DNA of 64,000 nucleotides, taken from Auanema rhodensis. Taxonomy: Eukaryota > Nematoda > Chromadorea > Rhabditida > Rhabditidae. Shown piece by piece: positions 52,501-64,000 of this stretch. The DNA lies in the NCBI GenBank assembly GCA_964057225.1, contig OZ059897.1:12214001-12278000 (forward strand). Reading direction: 5' to 3'. Within the stretch, counting starts at the first letter, position 1. Every line of letters starts with the position of its first letter. The notes under the pieces were generated by a model. That model was not told the origin of the DNA, searched no databases, and saw only the letters and a program-made list of their open reading frames with translations. Position numbers and translations under genes: made by a program.

Positions 52501-52790
52501 CTATGAAACCACACAACTCCGATCTGGCTGACTATATGACTGGCTGACTCTTTCGTCTCTCTCGCTAACCTCTTTCTCATGTGTACTATTTGATGCTACA
52601 GACAATGTCTGTATGTGTGGAAGGACTATGTGGTTGCTAAAAGTGGTCGTAGTCTCCCCTTCGACCTCCATCCGTTCATGTCCTTGGAACAAACAGGGTC
52701 CGTCATTTTGATGATCATTCCCATGCTGTCCAGCCATACCATCACCTCCTTCGAGGTTCTTTCAGTGTTTAACGGATCGATAATTAAACG
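52501..52790. other. GC-richer, low-repeat island of unknown nature
   Basis: Composition and complexity differ from the AT-rich flanks. It has a perfect 10-base direct repeat, CTGGCTGACT, at 52524-52533 and 52540-52549 (16-base period), and an ACAGAC-AAT-GTCTGT hairpin at 52598-52612. The minus strand is open in two overlapping frames (52501-52737 and 52626-52826), but neither product resembles a known family. It could be a regulatory element, a non-coding exon or an orphan exon. Confidence 0.3.
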
Positions 52791-54908
52791 ATAAAGAGGG
52801 AAATAAGAAGAGAGAGATAAATCCATACAAGGAATTGATGCAAGAAACTAAGGAAGTCATTCATTGCCCCCCAGGCATTTGGGGTCAATCAACATTAGCT
52901 ATTTGGACTAATTAGATTTTATAAATAGGCAACAAATCTACATTATAAAGCAAGATATGTTTGTACTTCAAATAAACAGGAAAATGAAACAAAAGAAAAA
53001 AAAATAATAAGCTGACGAAGTGATTCTAAAAAAAAATTTAGAGATATTATAGAAGATCAATTGAAAGACAAAGAACCCACAACAACCGAAATTCATGTCA
53101 ATATACGAAAAGGATATTTTAAATATTGAAGATTGACGGAGATTTTAAGAAAAATGTGAACAAAAAAGAGCAAAAGATAAATGAAATGAAGACGTTCGCG
53201 AAAAAAACTTTCTCACGCCAAAATTCTTTATTCGCAAAAATGTTGCATTTCGTGCTTTTGACAACTAAACAAGAGAAGCAAGATGCATAGATTATATAAA
53301 AATAATAGAAAACATTGATGTAACAGGTGGATGGCAGATGATAATTATAGAATATAACTGTCATTACGTTAAGAATCTGCTGACAATTAAACTGAAAAAT
53401 TTTGAAAACTCTTTATACTATATGGAATGAAGATGATTCAACAGAAGAATAACTGGGTGGTCGTCCTTCTCGCACCTAATCTATCTTTGTATATGATCAC
53501 ATTGACGAGAGAAAGAAATCGAAAAAGAAGTAGATAAACTAAAAAAAAGTTATAAATCGGAAATATAAAGAATTAAATACATAAACTATATAATATAATA
53601 ATAATAAAAAAATAATATTAGGATTATATAATTAAACATAAAATTCTTACGAAAATAAAAACAAATATGTATAATGATAGAATCACATGAAACTATTAAG
53701 TAATACTAAATGTTGTTTAGATGTCATTTGAAGAAATACAATTTCAGTGTGAACTACATAAAGAAAAATAAAAATGTCTTGGCTTTAAAGAGACACAAAA
53801 TAGTTTTTCGTCTGTTTATCTTATCTCCTTTAAAACTAAGTTTTAACTTGTTTTTCTGTTACATTGTGTGAGAACTTTGTTTCAACTTCAATTTACATGC
53901 CATTACAATTTTTGAGACTGAAAGAACACATTGATTTAAAACTCTTTTATCTTCGTCTTTTCGAGATAAAATAGCTTCTCTGTTGATTTGTTAGTGCAAT
54001 CGTTCTTAGCCTTAGAGCCTCTCATCCTCTATCTACCGCTTCATATAACCTTTCTTCTCCCTTCTCTATTTTTCTCTTTCATAAGCTTTACTATGACATA
54101 GCCTCTATACCGTCCACTTCTAAGCAGACAAAGAATTTGGACATTGGCCGAAGGAGTCTCGTATAAATCAAACAAACAATATCTCTACATGAAGACATCA
54201 TATATTAAATAATTGGTAGAAACCGGAGATAGAAAGATGTGAAAAAAAGTTGAATCTAAGAAAAATTGAAACCAGAGAGAACCAAAATGTTTCAAAATCC
54301 ATAACAGTGTTGAAATACAAAAACTGAACTTCACAGGATTAAAGAGAATAAGAGGCAAATGCGAAACCGTTTAATACTCGTTGTCAGATTACAGAATGGT
54401 TTGACCTTTAAGAATTTCGTGTTTTCTATTCTCTCAGATGAAAATCTTGAACTAATCCGAACAAATTTCAAAAATAAATCGACCAATCACATACATCTTG
54501 TCCGGTGTTGGTCTATGTGATCAAAAAGAAACAGTTATAATACATGGATCTAGAACCGTTAAGCAGCAGTTCAAACTTTCGAATGTGGCTGATTGCAAAA
54601 AAGGTTGAGAGTGAGAATTCCAAACTAGATTTAAAGAACAATATCCTGATTCTTTAAAATGGGAAAGAGCTTCCCGCGAAGAAATATTGTGAAAAAGCAA
54701 TGTGTTGATACTAATGAACATCATTCGAAACACAATATTGTATTTCGTAAAAGATGAATAGAATATTGAAATGAATAACTTAGTGAATATTGTCCGGATT
54801 TATTGTAAACGGCAAACGATGAAGAAATAAGGGAAAAATAGAGAAGAGGTACATAGATATGTAGATCTAAGATTAGAGAAAGAGAAAGTTTAAGAGAGGG
54901 GAAGAAAG

Positions 54909-54928
54909 AGAGAGAGAGAGAGAGAGAA
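54909..54928. repeat. (GA)n microsatellite
   Basis: Pure GA run in the 12.7-kb intergenic region; a second pure run is at 55168-55195. Confidence 0.9.
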
Positions 54929-55163
54929 AATCTAAAGCAATCGTCCTTTCTATGTGTTCGGTGCAATGTTATTTATTCAGATAAAGCTGAAGGCTGTCAG
55001 AAAAACTACAAACAATGCCCAATAGGATATCTTAAGCGGTGAGAAAAAATAGCTGGAAACAAAAAAAAACACTGAACATGTAGACGTCTACTGACAACCA
55101 AAAGCGATTTGACATGTCATAATAGCCGCACGTGAAATGTGGACATTTTCTCGGATGAAGAAA

Positions 55164-55198
<35 letters not shown>

Positions 55199-58100
55199 CT
55201 AATAAAGCTGAAGAGAATTATTTTCTTGTTTATAACATAAAGAAGAAGTTTTCAATACATCCTCAAGGAGTCAGATGGCTCATCATCTTGAGAAAGGCTA
55301 GTTACAAGTGATGAAGAGTATCTAAGGAGTTAATGCCAGTCGGGAATTGAGAGATTGGCCTTGCCTAGTTACAAAGCCATCGTTGGTCATTTAGATTAAG
55401 TACTTCTGTATGAGCATGAACTTTTCTTCAGGGTTATTGCCTTCATCTTTCTCTGTATTCTCTTTGTATTTCATACTATTTCTTTTTAACAGAAGAAGAA
55501 CATGAAGAAGAAGAGAGAAGTTCTGAATTGACGAATGAGGATTGTAAATCCAACCTAAGTGAGTTCGTGAAAAAGAATTAATAGAAAGACAAAGAATCTG
55601 AACACATATAGTTAGCCCTGCCCGTAACACGATTAGTTAATTTGTGTTCAGTTGTTGACAGTTGAATACAGATGGTGCATTGTTTGTTTCAATTAACTTT
55701 GAGTAATCATAGTCAAACATATAGAAAATTATGATTTTCATAATTGTTAAATCTATACGTTAAGATGATAGACATAATGTAAAAAAAAAGTTATAAGAAA
55801 CATTATATTGTTAGAAAAACTGACAGTAAACATCGTTATATTATTCCAAGAACAAAAACAGGAGAAGGAGATGAAAAGAGAAAGACAAATGTAGAAAAAA
55901 AAAGCTGCTAGGTATAATCAAGAAATCGCGAAAAATTTATAGCTAACAAGAATATGAGTCGATGTGTTCAATATCCAGACCTGTTTGCAATGCTGACTTA
56001 TGGAAGTTATCCATGCTTAACTATGCTTAACTATTCGCTCCTTTTTTTCCTCTTCACTGGCACAATAGAAGGAGGAAAAGCATAGTTCGATGAGACAGAT
56101 GTCTGTTGACCAAACTGCAATGACAGCAAGGAGGACATCGACTATGACTACACCAAAACTTAACAAGAGACAACAACAGACACACAGAAGCTAAAGTTTT
56201 TGTTTATAGAGCAATTTGGGTGAAAAATATATAAACTATTGGAGCATATGAAGCAAAAGTTCAGATTTTATCTGTCAAATACATATTGTAGCTATTCAAT
56301 AGGAAAATATGGAAAAAAAAATGAAAAAAATAACAATAAACAGTTAGTAGAAGAAATAAAATTGAATTGCTCTTAGAAATTATTATAATATTAGACATAG
56401 TTTACGAATATGAACAAGGTAATACTTCAATTTAGTTAGTAAGACAATTACCTTTAAAGAAGATGAAAGAGTATGTGCACGTTTCAGATGTAATTGAAAG
56501 CTATTCGATTGGTCAAGAACGCGGTAAAATATAAAAGAAGGAAATACAATGAATAGGTATGATGAAGATGATGATGGTTAAGACAAGAAAAGGAAAAAAG
56601 AGCGGTAAGAGACTGTGAGCTCTATAGTAATGAAGATAGTAAGAGAAAGTTGACCACAAAACAAAAAAAAGAGAGAAGATGAGGGAGGAGAGCGAGATGG
56701 GAGGATATTAAGAGATGAATAGGACATGTAAGAGAAAGAATAAGGACAGGAGTGGCTCTGTACCGACTCAGGTCCTTATGTCCCCTATTCTATGAGCGGA
56801 ATAGGACACGTAGAGCGCTAATGAAGCAAGAAGAGCACACACATACTATACTCGTAAAGCACAGACCCCGAAAACGAAGACAAGTTGGTCGACAGTATAT
56901 GTAAGTACCCATAACAGAGCCAAAAGTGAGTGGATGAGAGAGAGAGAAAGAGGGGTATGAAACAAATAGGAATAGAAATAGAAATGTTTGGGAAAATAAG
57001 GTGAATGAAAAGGATAATAAAAAAAGTGAAATACCGAAATACGGAAGAGTGAGGTAATATAATTCCGGAAATAAAGTTTGAATTGATAAATCAGGACATA
57101 CAAATCTAAGCCAAAGCTTCGTGATGATTTTGCGCGAGGAGAACGTAAGAGATAAGTAAGTTATTAAGAATGGATTAAATCGGTTTGATTAAACATAGGA
57201 TCAAATACTATTTTAACTATTTCCTATCAAAGTTAATCAAATCAAAAGTTAGAGGTAGATGTCAACTAAACTATAAAATTAGAAAAAACGAACAATAATT
57301 ATGAATTATATTTCAATCGATAAGATCGTAATAATAATAATAATAATAAGGATGAGTAGAAGAAGAAAAAGGATAAGACGAACCACGAAGAACAAAACGA
57401 AGGGTTATATTCAACATAATATGTGCATTATGTATTAAGAAATCTATTTGACAGAACATATTTGTTGTAAGCTCTATAGTGTGTTATGATTTTCATTAGT
57501 TTAATCATATTGAATTTAAAAAAATATATAAAAGGTTTAGGTTATATGAAATGTTTTTTCTACTTCAAAGAATGAAGGATAAGGAATAGGTGGCTTTTAA
57601 TGAAACAAAAGTTAGAAATGGCCAAACAGAGAGCGAAAGTTACATATCTGGAAATTGGAGAAAAGAGGAAAAAGGATTGAATGGACTGTTCGACATGCTA
57701 CAAGAGAAAACTGGACGTAACGAAAGCAAAAAAATGTACGGAACACCAAAAGAAGAAATTATGGCTTGAATATCCATATTAATCTTATAAGAAACATACA
57801 TACATATATAATAATATGAAATATTAGATGTTAGAATTACGGATATTCAAGTATATAATCAAAAAAAATAATAGAATTTCTATAAACCTTAAGAAATATA
57901 AACGATAGTTTATGATATTATAGCTTCATGGAATTGTTGAAAAGAGAATTATTTCATCAACACACAACTTTTCTTTATTTTTCAATACGATGTTGCATTT
58001 TCTTGTTTTATAACAAAAACAAGTGAATAAGAATGAATCATATCGGGTTTTTCTCGAGAAAATAAAGAAATTTTTTTTTCAAGCACTAGCAACTGACATA

Positions 58101-59808
58101 GCTATGTGGGCTCAGTGTAAATTAGTGATCTGATTCATTTGACTGTAGCATAGGATTATGGAGTCAACGTTTGTTTAAATCAAACAAAACAGTTTTATAG
58201 GAAAAAAAAATAAAAAAATAAGATAAAATGATAAGTGTTTACAAAGTGTTAAAGTTATTTTCTTCTAGAAAATACGAGAATAGTCAATGAAAAGTTGTGT
58301 TCATATCGGAAAAGGTCATCTACTATATCTCGTAACAAGTTTGGAACAACTGGTCAGTAAGAATCATAGTCAACTAGAACCAGATACACATACTCTCGGT
58401 CATAAACTATAATACTATTTGCTGTTGGTTTTACATAGAAAATGTATTGCCTACCATCTTCAATCAAAAGAAATGTAAAAGAAACTGATTGAATAGCTTA
58501 CCCCACTTCACCGAATTAGCCTTATTTTCATCACTTAAATCAAACTTTTGGTATAAGAAAAAAAAATTATTAGCTTAATCAAGACGTATAAATGAATAAT
58601 ATATGTGGTAAATTTGAAGTTATGTTTTTGTTTAGAACAATTCATTTAAAACTTGGATATATTACATAGTTAATAGTAATAACAACCGAATATACGAGAA
58701 TTTTAATTTTCAAAAACAGCTTAAAGCTTTACGTGTATTGAAGAATCATTGAAAAAGCTGAATTGGTCAATCATACAAAGGAAAAGTCAAAAAGACTGGC
58801 TGGATTATATGAATAATATGAGGAGCCTCTTAGACAAGTGGGCTAAGAAAGAAGCAGGACAAGAGAGAAGTTCTATCCCATGATCATACTTTTGAAGTAA
58901 ATTTCTGAAGAGGATTGATCTAATTGTTAGAAACGATTTGAATATTTCTTCAATATCTGTTTTTCAATTAAGAATTGAATTCTATCTTATTGATAAAGAA
59001 AATTAAAAATTGAAAATATTGTGTACCACTAAATTTGATAATTGCTTTAGCATTTCCCAAAAAAAAAGTTTACAGTAAATTTTGTGTAAAACACATTTTT
59101 TAATTCAAAATAATTGAAAAAAATAAATATTACTCAACGCATTATTTTTTTCTCATCCAAATTTGGCAAAGTTAAAGGGTGGTGCGTAACTTTTACTCAA
59201 CAATATACATTTATTTATTTATTTATCTGAGTATATACTATATGTATATAGTAAAATATATAAATATTAAATAATAAAAACATAATATATCAACAAATTA
59301 ATTATATAATTAAGAATATAAGTATATAATTAATATTTAAGAACAAACAAACATATAAACAAAATAATTTTATCTTTTCTATTAAAGACTTTTAGTATGT
59401 AGATATGTTCACAAATTTGAATGAACAGGAAGAAACCAAAATATCTGTCTAAATATCTGTTTCCGGCTATTTTTGTCTTCTTCCTAAATATGTCAACCGT
59501 TTCTCATAAGGGTATTCGAGCATTTCTTCACATCTATTGTTTTTGGTAATTTTCCGTCTTGGATGACCTCTACCTTGGCCTTCCTGAACGGCTTTCTTAT
59601 ATGGTTATGACAATAAAAAGAATATATATGGAATACAATATATATCTTTATAGTTTTATGAATTTAAGCTTCTTTACAACTTTTTTTTCAATATTGGTTA
59701 TCTAAAGATAATTAAAATTCAATTAATATTCATAAATATATTAATATTTCAGTTATATGCAAATTCATAGTATTATAAACGCAATTGGAAAACCTTGAAA
59801 ACTATACG

Positions 59809-59814
59809 TTTATT
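59809..59814 (-). terminator. Possible poly(A) signal of the collagen gene
   Basis: TTTATT on plus gives AATAAA on minus about 165 bases after the collagen stop codon, a reasonable 3' UTR length for a nematode mRNA. Confidence 0.4.
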
Positions 59815-59950
59815 CAAATAATTGACTATATTTCATATAGATATTCTTATAATTACACTAATCTTATATATTATACGATTGTAATCACTTAGTGATTACT
59901 GATGAGCAGAACTGTTTGTGCAAGATTTTGTTCACTATGAATCGTGATAC

Positions 59951-59975
59951 CCCCCCCCCTTTCTCTCTCTTTTTC
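59951..59975. repeat. Poly-C and TC tract just past the collagen stop
   Basis: Nine C residues followed by a TTTCTCTCTCTTTTT tract, in the collagen 3' UTR. On the mRNA strand it is a purine tract ending in poly-G. Confidence 0.9.
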
Positions 59976-59978
59976 TGG

Positions 59979-62200
59979 TTAATAGCCGGGTGCTAAGCGT
60001 GGCACTGGACAATGGTCACAAGCACCCCGATTTCCAGATAATCCGCTTGGTCCTGGGTTTCCGGGTTGTCCAGGCATTCCAGGTGCTCCTGGTTCTCCTG
60101 CATCTCCGATAGGTCCAGGGGCTCCTGGAAGTCCAAATCCATCACGACCTGGAGCTCCTGGTAAGCCTGATGGTCCTGGTGGTCCTGGAGGACCTGGTGG
60201 GCCTGGTGGTCCCTCGCCTTGAATTATCTCTCCAGGAACTCCCGGTTCTCCTGGTGGTCCATTGAGTCCTGGTGTTCCTGGTGGGCCATCAGGACCTGGA
60301 GGTCCTGGTGGTCCTGGGATTGAATCTGAGCCCATTTCTCCAGGAAGACCTGGTTGTCCAGAAGGACCCTAAAAACGAACTAGTATAATCCGTGAAGATG
60401 TATTGTCACACACCTTTGGTCCGGGTCGTCCTGGTGGACCAGCAGGCGCAGGCTCGCATGTAAAGCAGAAATCGTTAGCTGATGGTCGGTAACCAGGTTG
60501 AGCATCAGCTCCAGGCATTCCGTCTGGTCCCGGAAGACCATCTTCTCCGCTTCCTCCGTCTTCTCCAGGGAATCCAGGGGGACCTGGTGGTCCAAACGAA
60601 CATGAACAGACCTATAGAATCATTGTATTGAAAACAAATTTAGAGTAGAATGATAGAAACAAACTTGTGCGACTGTTGATACTCGTTCTTGTTGAGGAAT
60701 TTGTTGAACTGGAGCAGCTGAAAATACATAAATAAACAAAAATAAATAAATTTTTATCAATATACCAGGCTGACTATATGTAGAATGATAATTTGTTCTA
60801 GTATACGTCTATAAATTTAAATTTAAATAAAAAATATTAAAGAATAGAATGATCCTACATTCGGCTGATACGTTGCTGGAGGTTGAGCATACTGAAAGTG
60901 AATGAAGATAACTATATTGTATTTGGATGTTATTCTCTTACTGAATCATATTGTGCCTGTGGCCGAGCATATTGAGCTTGTTGAACATATTGTTGTCCAT
61001 AATTATTGTTATAACCGTATCCAGCATTACCGTAATTTGGTGGAGCTGTTACGTATTGTCTCTTGATACGGCTTTGCTTTCCAGTAATTTTTTCGACCTA
61101 AAAAACTAAAATATAAACATAAAATATTATTATAACAACACATTATAGTTAAAAAATTTTGTTTTCAGAAATCCCTTTGGAATAATCAACGTTTTACATG
61201 TATATGTATATAACATGGCTAGTTATAGACTTCGAGATATATTGAATAATAGGGAGATGAAAACGGAACGAACGATGTAGCATCGACATCCTACTCTCAT
61301 CAACCTGTATTATACAATTCAACTATTCTTTAAGCAAATAATAAGATCTTGTTCTAAATCCTAGCTAGCAAATCGAGCTGTTCATTCAAAAATATGTATT
61401 AAATACAACAAAATCAATAATTTTTGTAATTAATATTTAGAAAATCAAAGGTGTTAAAGGTGTTTTCAAGTTTTGAAACCTAGGCTAAGACATATTTCAT
61501 CTTACATCATTGGCAATAAAATTTCAAAAAAATATTTCAATTTTAACTGAAATTTATCAATTTTTCATTACCTGCCGAAAGTAAAACTTTTTTTAACTTC
61601 GCCCTATCACAAGAAAAGGCATGATGTTTCTTACCCAGCTGATATTACATGTTGAAAAACAATCACGAATGTTATCAAGACGACAAAATGAAAAGAAAAA
61701 AAATTATGAGCGTTCCACTTGTCGGTATTGAAAATTGGCCGACGATCAGCTGTGGTTTTGAACTGGTTAGAGCTAATGATTTCAATTTTAGAATGAATAT
61801 CTTTTCATAAAAAGATAAGATATCAAATCAAATTTTTTGTGCAGCATAATATGATACGAAAGTTTTGTTCCAATATGAAACTATTTTGGGCAGAAATTAG
61901 AACAAAGATACAAGAAAAATGAAATATAAAACCTTAGTAAGCTCATCCCAGAGATCATGAGCTCTTACTGTACAGAAATGAAGCTCATTTTCTAGGGAAG
62001 ATTGAACTGATTGTATTTGTGTAAATAGCAAAGGAACTATCACAATAGATGTAATCTAAAATATCAAAAGCTTAAATATTCATAATATTTATAATTAAAC
62101 TCACTAAAGCAGTTACAGTGATAACTGTACCGACAATTGCTAATTTTTTATAAGCACGAACTTCATTTTCTGCTTGTATTAAATCTTCTTTGTCACCCAT
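59979..62200 (-). CDS. Cuticle collagen (SQT-1/ROL-6-like C-terminus), 8 exons
   Basis: Structural collagen secreted by the hypodermis into the nematode cuticle (family knowledge). I read 8 in-phase exons for 363 aa, a usual size. The N-terminal cuticle-collagen domain (about 1-75) has a hydrophobic signal-anchor segment ([13 protein letters not shown] onward). RIKR (about 83-86) is the subtilisin-type processing site. A Gln/Tyr/Asn/Pro-rich linker follows (about 87-168). Three Cys-pair clusters (CSCS, CFTC, CDHC) bracket interrupted Gly-X-Y blocks (about 175-345). The end is [13 protein letters not shown]; a CPPPR-type ending with a terminal Tyr is typical of the SQT-1/ROL-6 group, where it serves cross-linking. 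ATG 62200 is supported by the domain start and by TTATAG six bases upstream. Having eight exons is many for a cuticle collagen. I cannot name the orthologue. Confidence 0.95.
61098..61932 (-). other. 835-base collagen intron
   Basis: It separates the signal-anchor exon (61933-62055) from the exon with the RIKR site. It is the only long intron of the gene and shows no coding exon, RNA gene or repeat beyond AT-rich sequence. Confidence 0.7.
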
Positions 62201-63480
62201 GAAAACCTATAATATACAAATAATATTATTTTTATAAATAAATATTAATAGAATACTGTCAATATTATAACAAGAAAGAAAGAATAAAATACTTAATATA
62301 TAAGATTTATCTTTACAAAGTTAAAATCTCCTACAGCCTAACGTTTAACTAAAATATGTCTTTAGTTATTTACCAACTCTTCTATTCTTATAACTATTCT
62401 TTATATAGCCAGTTTCTTTTTAGCTGAGGTACTGTCGGATGACACGAGAGGGACGTAGTAGAAACTCCGCCCCGAACCGGGCATCTGAAACTGTGTTCTC
62501 ATCTTATTTGCCAAAAAAACATTGCCATTTAAGGTGGTCAGTGAATCGTTTTTTTTCCGGAAACGTCATTGGAATTTTTGATTTGATGATGCAGTAATTC
62601 AGTCTATACATTTCGAGTTATTTTTTTATGAATCATTATATGTTTTTCAAATATAATATTATCTATATTCTTTCAATTAGATCATATATCTAAAAGAAAA
62701 TAGCATTTTCAATTATATTTCTTTTTGGGACTTTAAAATAACAAAAAAAAAGTGAAAAGTACTGAATTTCAAATAGAAATTCTTCACATTTCAGTTTCAT
62801 TGCTTTAATATCAGCACCCTTTTCATTTCACTTTTCAGATCATTTCTAAGAAATTAAGTACTTTTTTTTATAATCTCCGTTAGTTTTAAAGACGTAACTT
62901 TTAGAATAAACCATTAAAGGAATAAAATTTTCTAAAATTAATGAAAATGCCGTTTTTCAAGTCAAATGTACAAGAGTGCAGGTACTAGTTCAAACTTTTT
63001 TTTGAACTTAAAACTTGTCCAAACATCAAGAGGATGATCTAGGTACGTAAGATCAAACTTTTTTATATTCTCTCAAATAAATTTTATTCTTTTAATATTT
63101 TTTTATTTATTACGTTTGATGTTCAGCGAATTTCAGAACTTACAAAATGTTTTTAGCCCTATTCATATATCACTGGACTTAAAGTAAAATTGTCGTAAAA
63201 CCACTCAATTTCACTACAAAGATCAGATACAAAATAGAAAAATGAATTATAACAGGTTTTTTCAAAGGTTACAGGTCATTTTATTTGTAATTTTTTTAAT
63301 TATTTACATTTAAAAAAGCTTGTAATATTAGCAAGAGTAGCTAAAAATAAAGAAGACACACTGTTTCAGTTAAGAGTTTCCCATTCATTTTATCATTTTG
63401 AATTATTTAATCTTTTATATGTTCGATAATTTAATTTAATTTAAAATTGTTCAAAACTGAGATAAGAAGCTTTTTAGATG
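62201..63480 (-). promoter_or_regulatory. Upstream region of the collagen gene
   Basis: On minus, TTATAG ends at 62207 and leaves a six-base leader before the ATG, compatible with trans-splicing. A GATAAA word lies about 105 bases upstream (62306-62311); GATA factors drive many hypodermal collagen genes in C. elegans, but a single site is weak evidence. A GC-richer patch at about 62430-62500 includes a CCCG-AAC-CGGG inverted repeat. No gene is seen. Confidence 0.35.
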
Positions 63481-64000
63481 TAAATTGTATTTGTTCAACC
63501 TCTGACTGTTAGAACATTTGTTGAATAGAGTTCCAAGTACTACCGATCTTGAAAGGTCATTGCGTCTATCCGGAATTTTAACTTCTAGTCCTTCATTCGT
63601 ATTGTTGACCGTTCTTCTTCTACGACAAGCTATCTATCTCTGTTTCTCTCATTCGACCTCTGCTTTCTGTAGTGTATCCTCGCGAAATTCTCTCACTCGT
63701 CCGTCAACCGGCTCAATTTGCTTTTTGCTCTCCCATCTCTACTATTTCTCTGAAATTTTCTGTTGTATTTTCAAATCATTCAGCCTATAGCAAGGTTCGT
63801 CGAGACTGTTTCCAGATTGTTGCTTTTCTCCTTGTTGCAACCTCATTCATTTTCTTTTCTTGTTCAACTCTGTCGCTTTGACTTCGTTTTTCCATCTAGT
63901 TTTGCACATTTCATTGTCCACTATGTTTTAGTCTTTTTCTCCTCTTATTCTCTCACAAACTGATCTGTTTCTCTAACCATTTCCATAGTCAGGAACATCG
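63481..64000 (+). other. TC-rich stretch at the right edge
   Basis: The plus strand turns strongly pyrimidine-rich here, as it does upstream of the rightward Melted gene. The overlapping open frames (63518-63963) are Ser/Leu/Phe-rich products of this bias, not a recognised protein. I read it as possible 5' flanking DNA of a rightward gene beyond the window. Confidence 0.3.

Larger units (their letters stand above)
47314..59978. other. 12.7-kb intergenic region without a recognisable gene
   Basis: It lies upstream of the phosphatase and downstream of the collagen, both on minus, and should contain the phosphatase promoter. Its open frames are short and unrecognisable. I see GA runs (54909-54928, 55168-55195), a TA run (50623-50645), TC-rich plus-strand blocks near 50.05, 51.9, 52.3-52.6 and 54.0 kb, strong stem-loops at 48138-48169 and 50503-50545, and a GC-richer island at 52501-52790. 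An AG directly precedes the phosphatase ATG (CAG at 47314-47316), so a spliced leader could join there. Confidence 0.6.

Noticed and set aside
63518-63963. Overlapping plus frames at the right edge
   Set aside because: Hydrophobic Ser/Leu/Phe-rich translations of TC-rich DNA; no signal peptide plus domain pattern that I trust.
1-64000. tRNA, rRNA, spliced-leader RNA genes and CRISPR arrays
   Set aside because: I looked for T-loop GGTTCGAATC-like words with a pairing acceptor stem, for a GGTTTAATTACCCAAG-like leader and for regularly spaced repeats, and found none. A covariance search could still find a diverged copy.
1-64000. Transposons or endogenous viral sequence
   Set aside because: No reverse transcriptase, integrase, transposase or capsid-like reading frame is visible, and the palindromes found are too short to be terminal repeats of an intact element.

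Overview
The window is nuclear DNA from a nematode: strongly AT-rich, full of simple repeats, with four spliced protein-coding genes whose exons are mostly separated by introns of only 42-60 bases. The phylum call rests on the cuticle collagen at the right end (collagen cuticle N-terminal domain, Arg-X-Lys-Arg processing site, Gly-X-Y blocks between Cys pairs). The small introns, P-glycoprotein family and single-PTP receptor phosphatase fit that call. I cannot place the species further. It is not C. elegans-like in splicing, because TAG and AAG acceptors are common.

Layout. 1-5355: intergenic, AT-rich, with a hairpin-dense patch at 1242-1498. 5356-11263 (-): full-length P-glycoprotein ABC exporter, 32 exons, 1260 aa by my reconstruction. 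11264-17056: divergent intergenic region with long TC tracts. 17057-22826 (+): Melted/VEPH1 family PH-domain adaptor, 21 exons, 897 aa. 22827-24680: convergent intergenic. 24681-47313 (-): receptor tyrosine phosphatase of the R3 (DEP-1/PTP10D) type, 33 exons, 1374 aa. Its single membrane-spanning exon is isolated between introns of 8.9 kb and 5.8 kb. 47314-59978: 12.7 kb without a recognisable gene. 59979-62200 (-): cuticle collagen, 8 exons, 363 aa, with a C-terminus resembling the SQT-1/ROL-6 group. 62201-64000: collagen upstream region, then a TC-rich stretch that may be the 5' flank of a rightward gene outside the window.

The genes are independent monocistronic units. They do not form a pathway or an operon: the strands are -,+,-,- and the gaps are kilobases long. 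Their known family roles are xenobiotic export, insulin/TOR-linked membrane signalling (Melted), receptor tyrosine dephosphorylation and cuticle structure. Each start codon lies 0-29 bases downstream of an AG that could act as a trans-splice acceptor.

I found no RNA gene, intact transposon, CRISPR array or viral sequence, and no clear new biological system. The most useful observations are a GC-AG intron with an in-frame stop in the transporter, frequent AAG acceptors in that gene, the isolated transmembrane exon of the phosphatase, two stem-loops filling the Melted leader, and several clustered hairpins or palindromes in otherwise featureless DNA.
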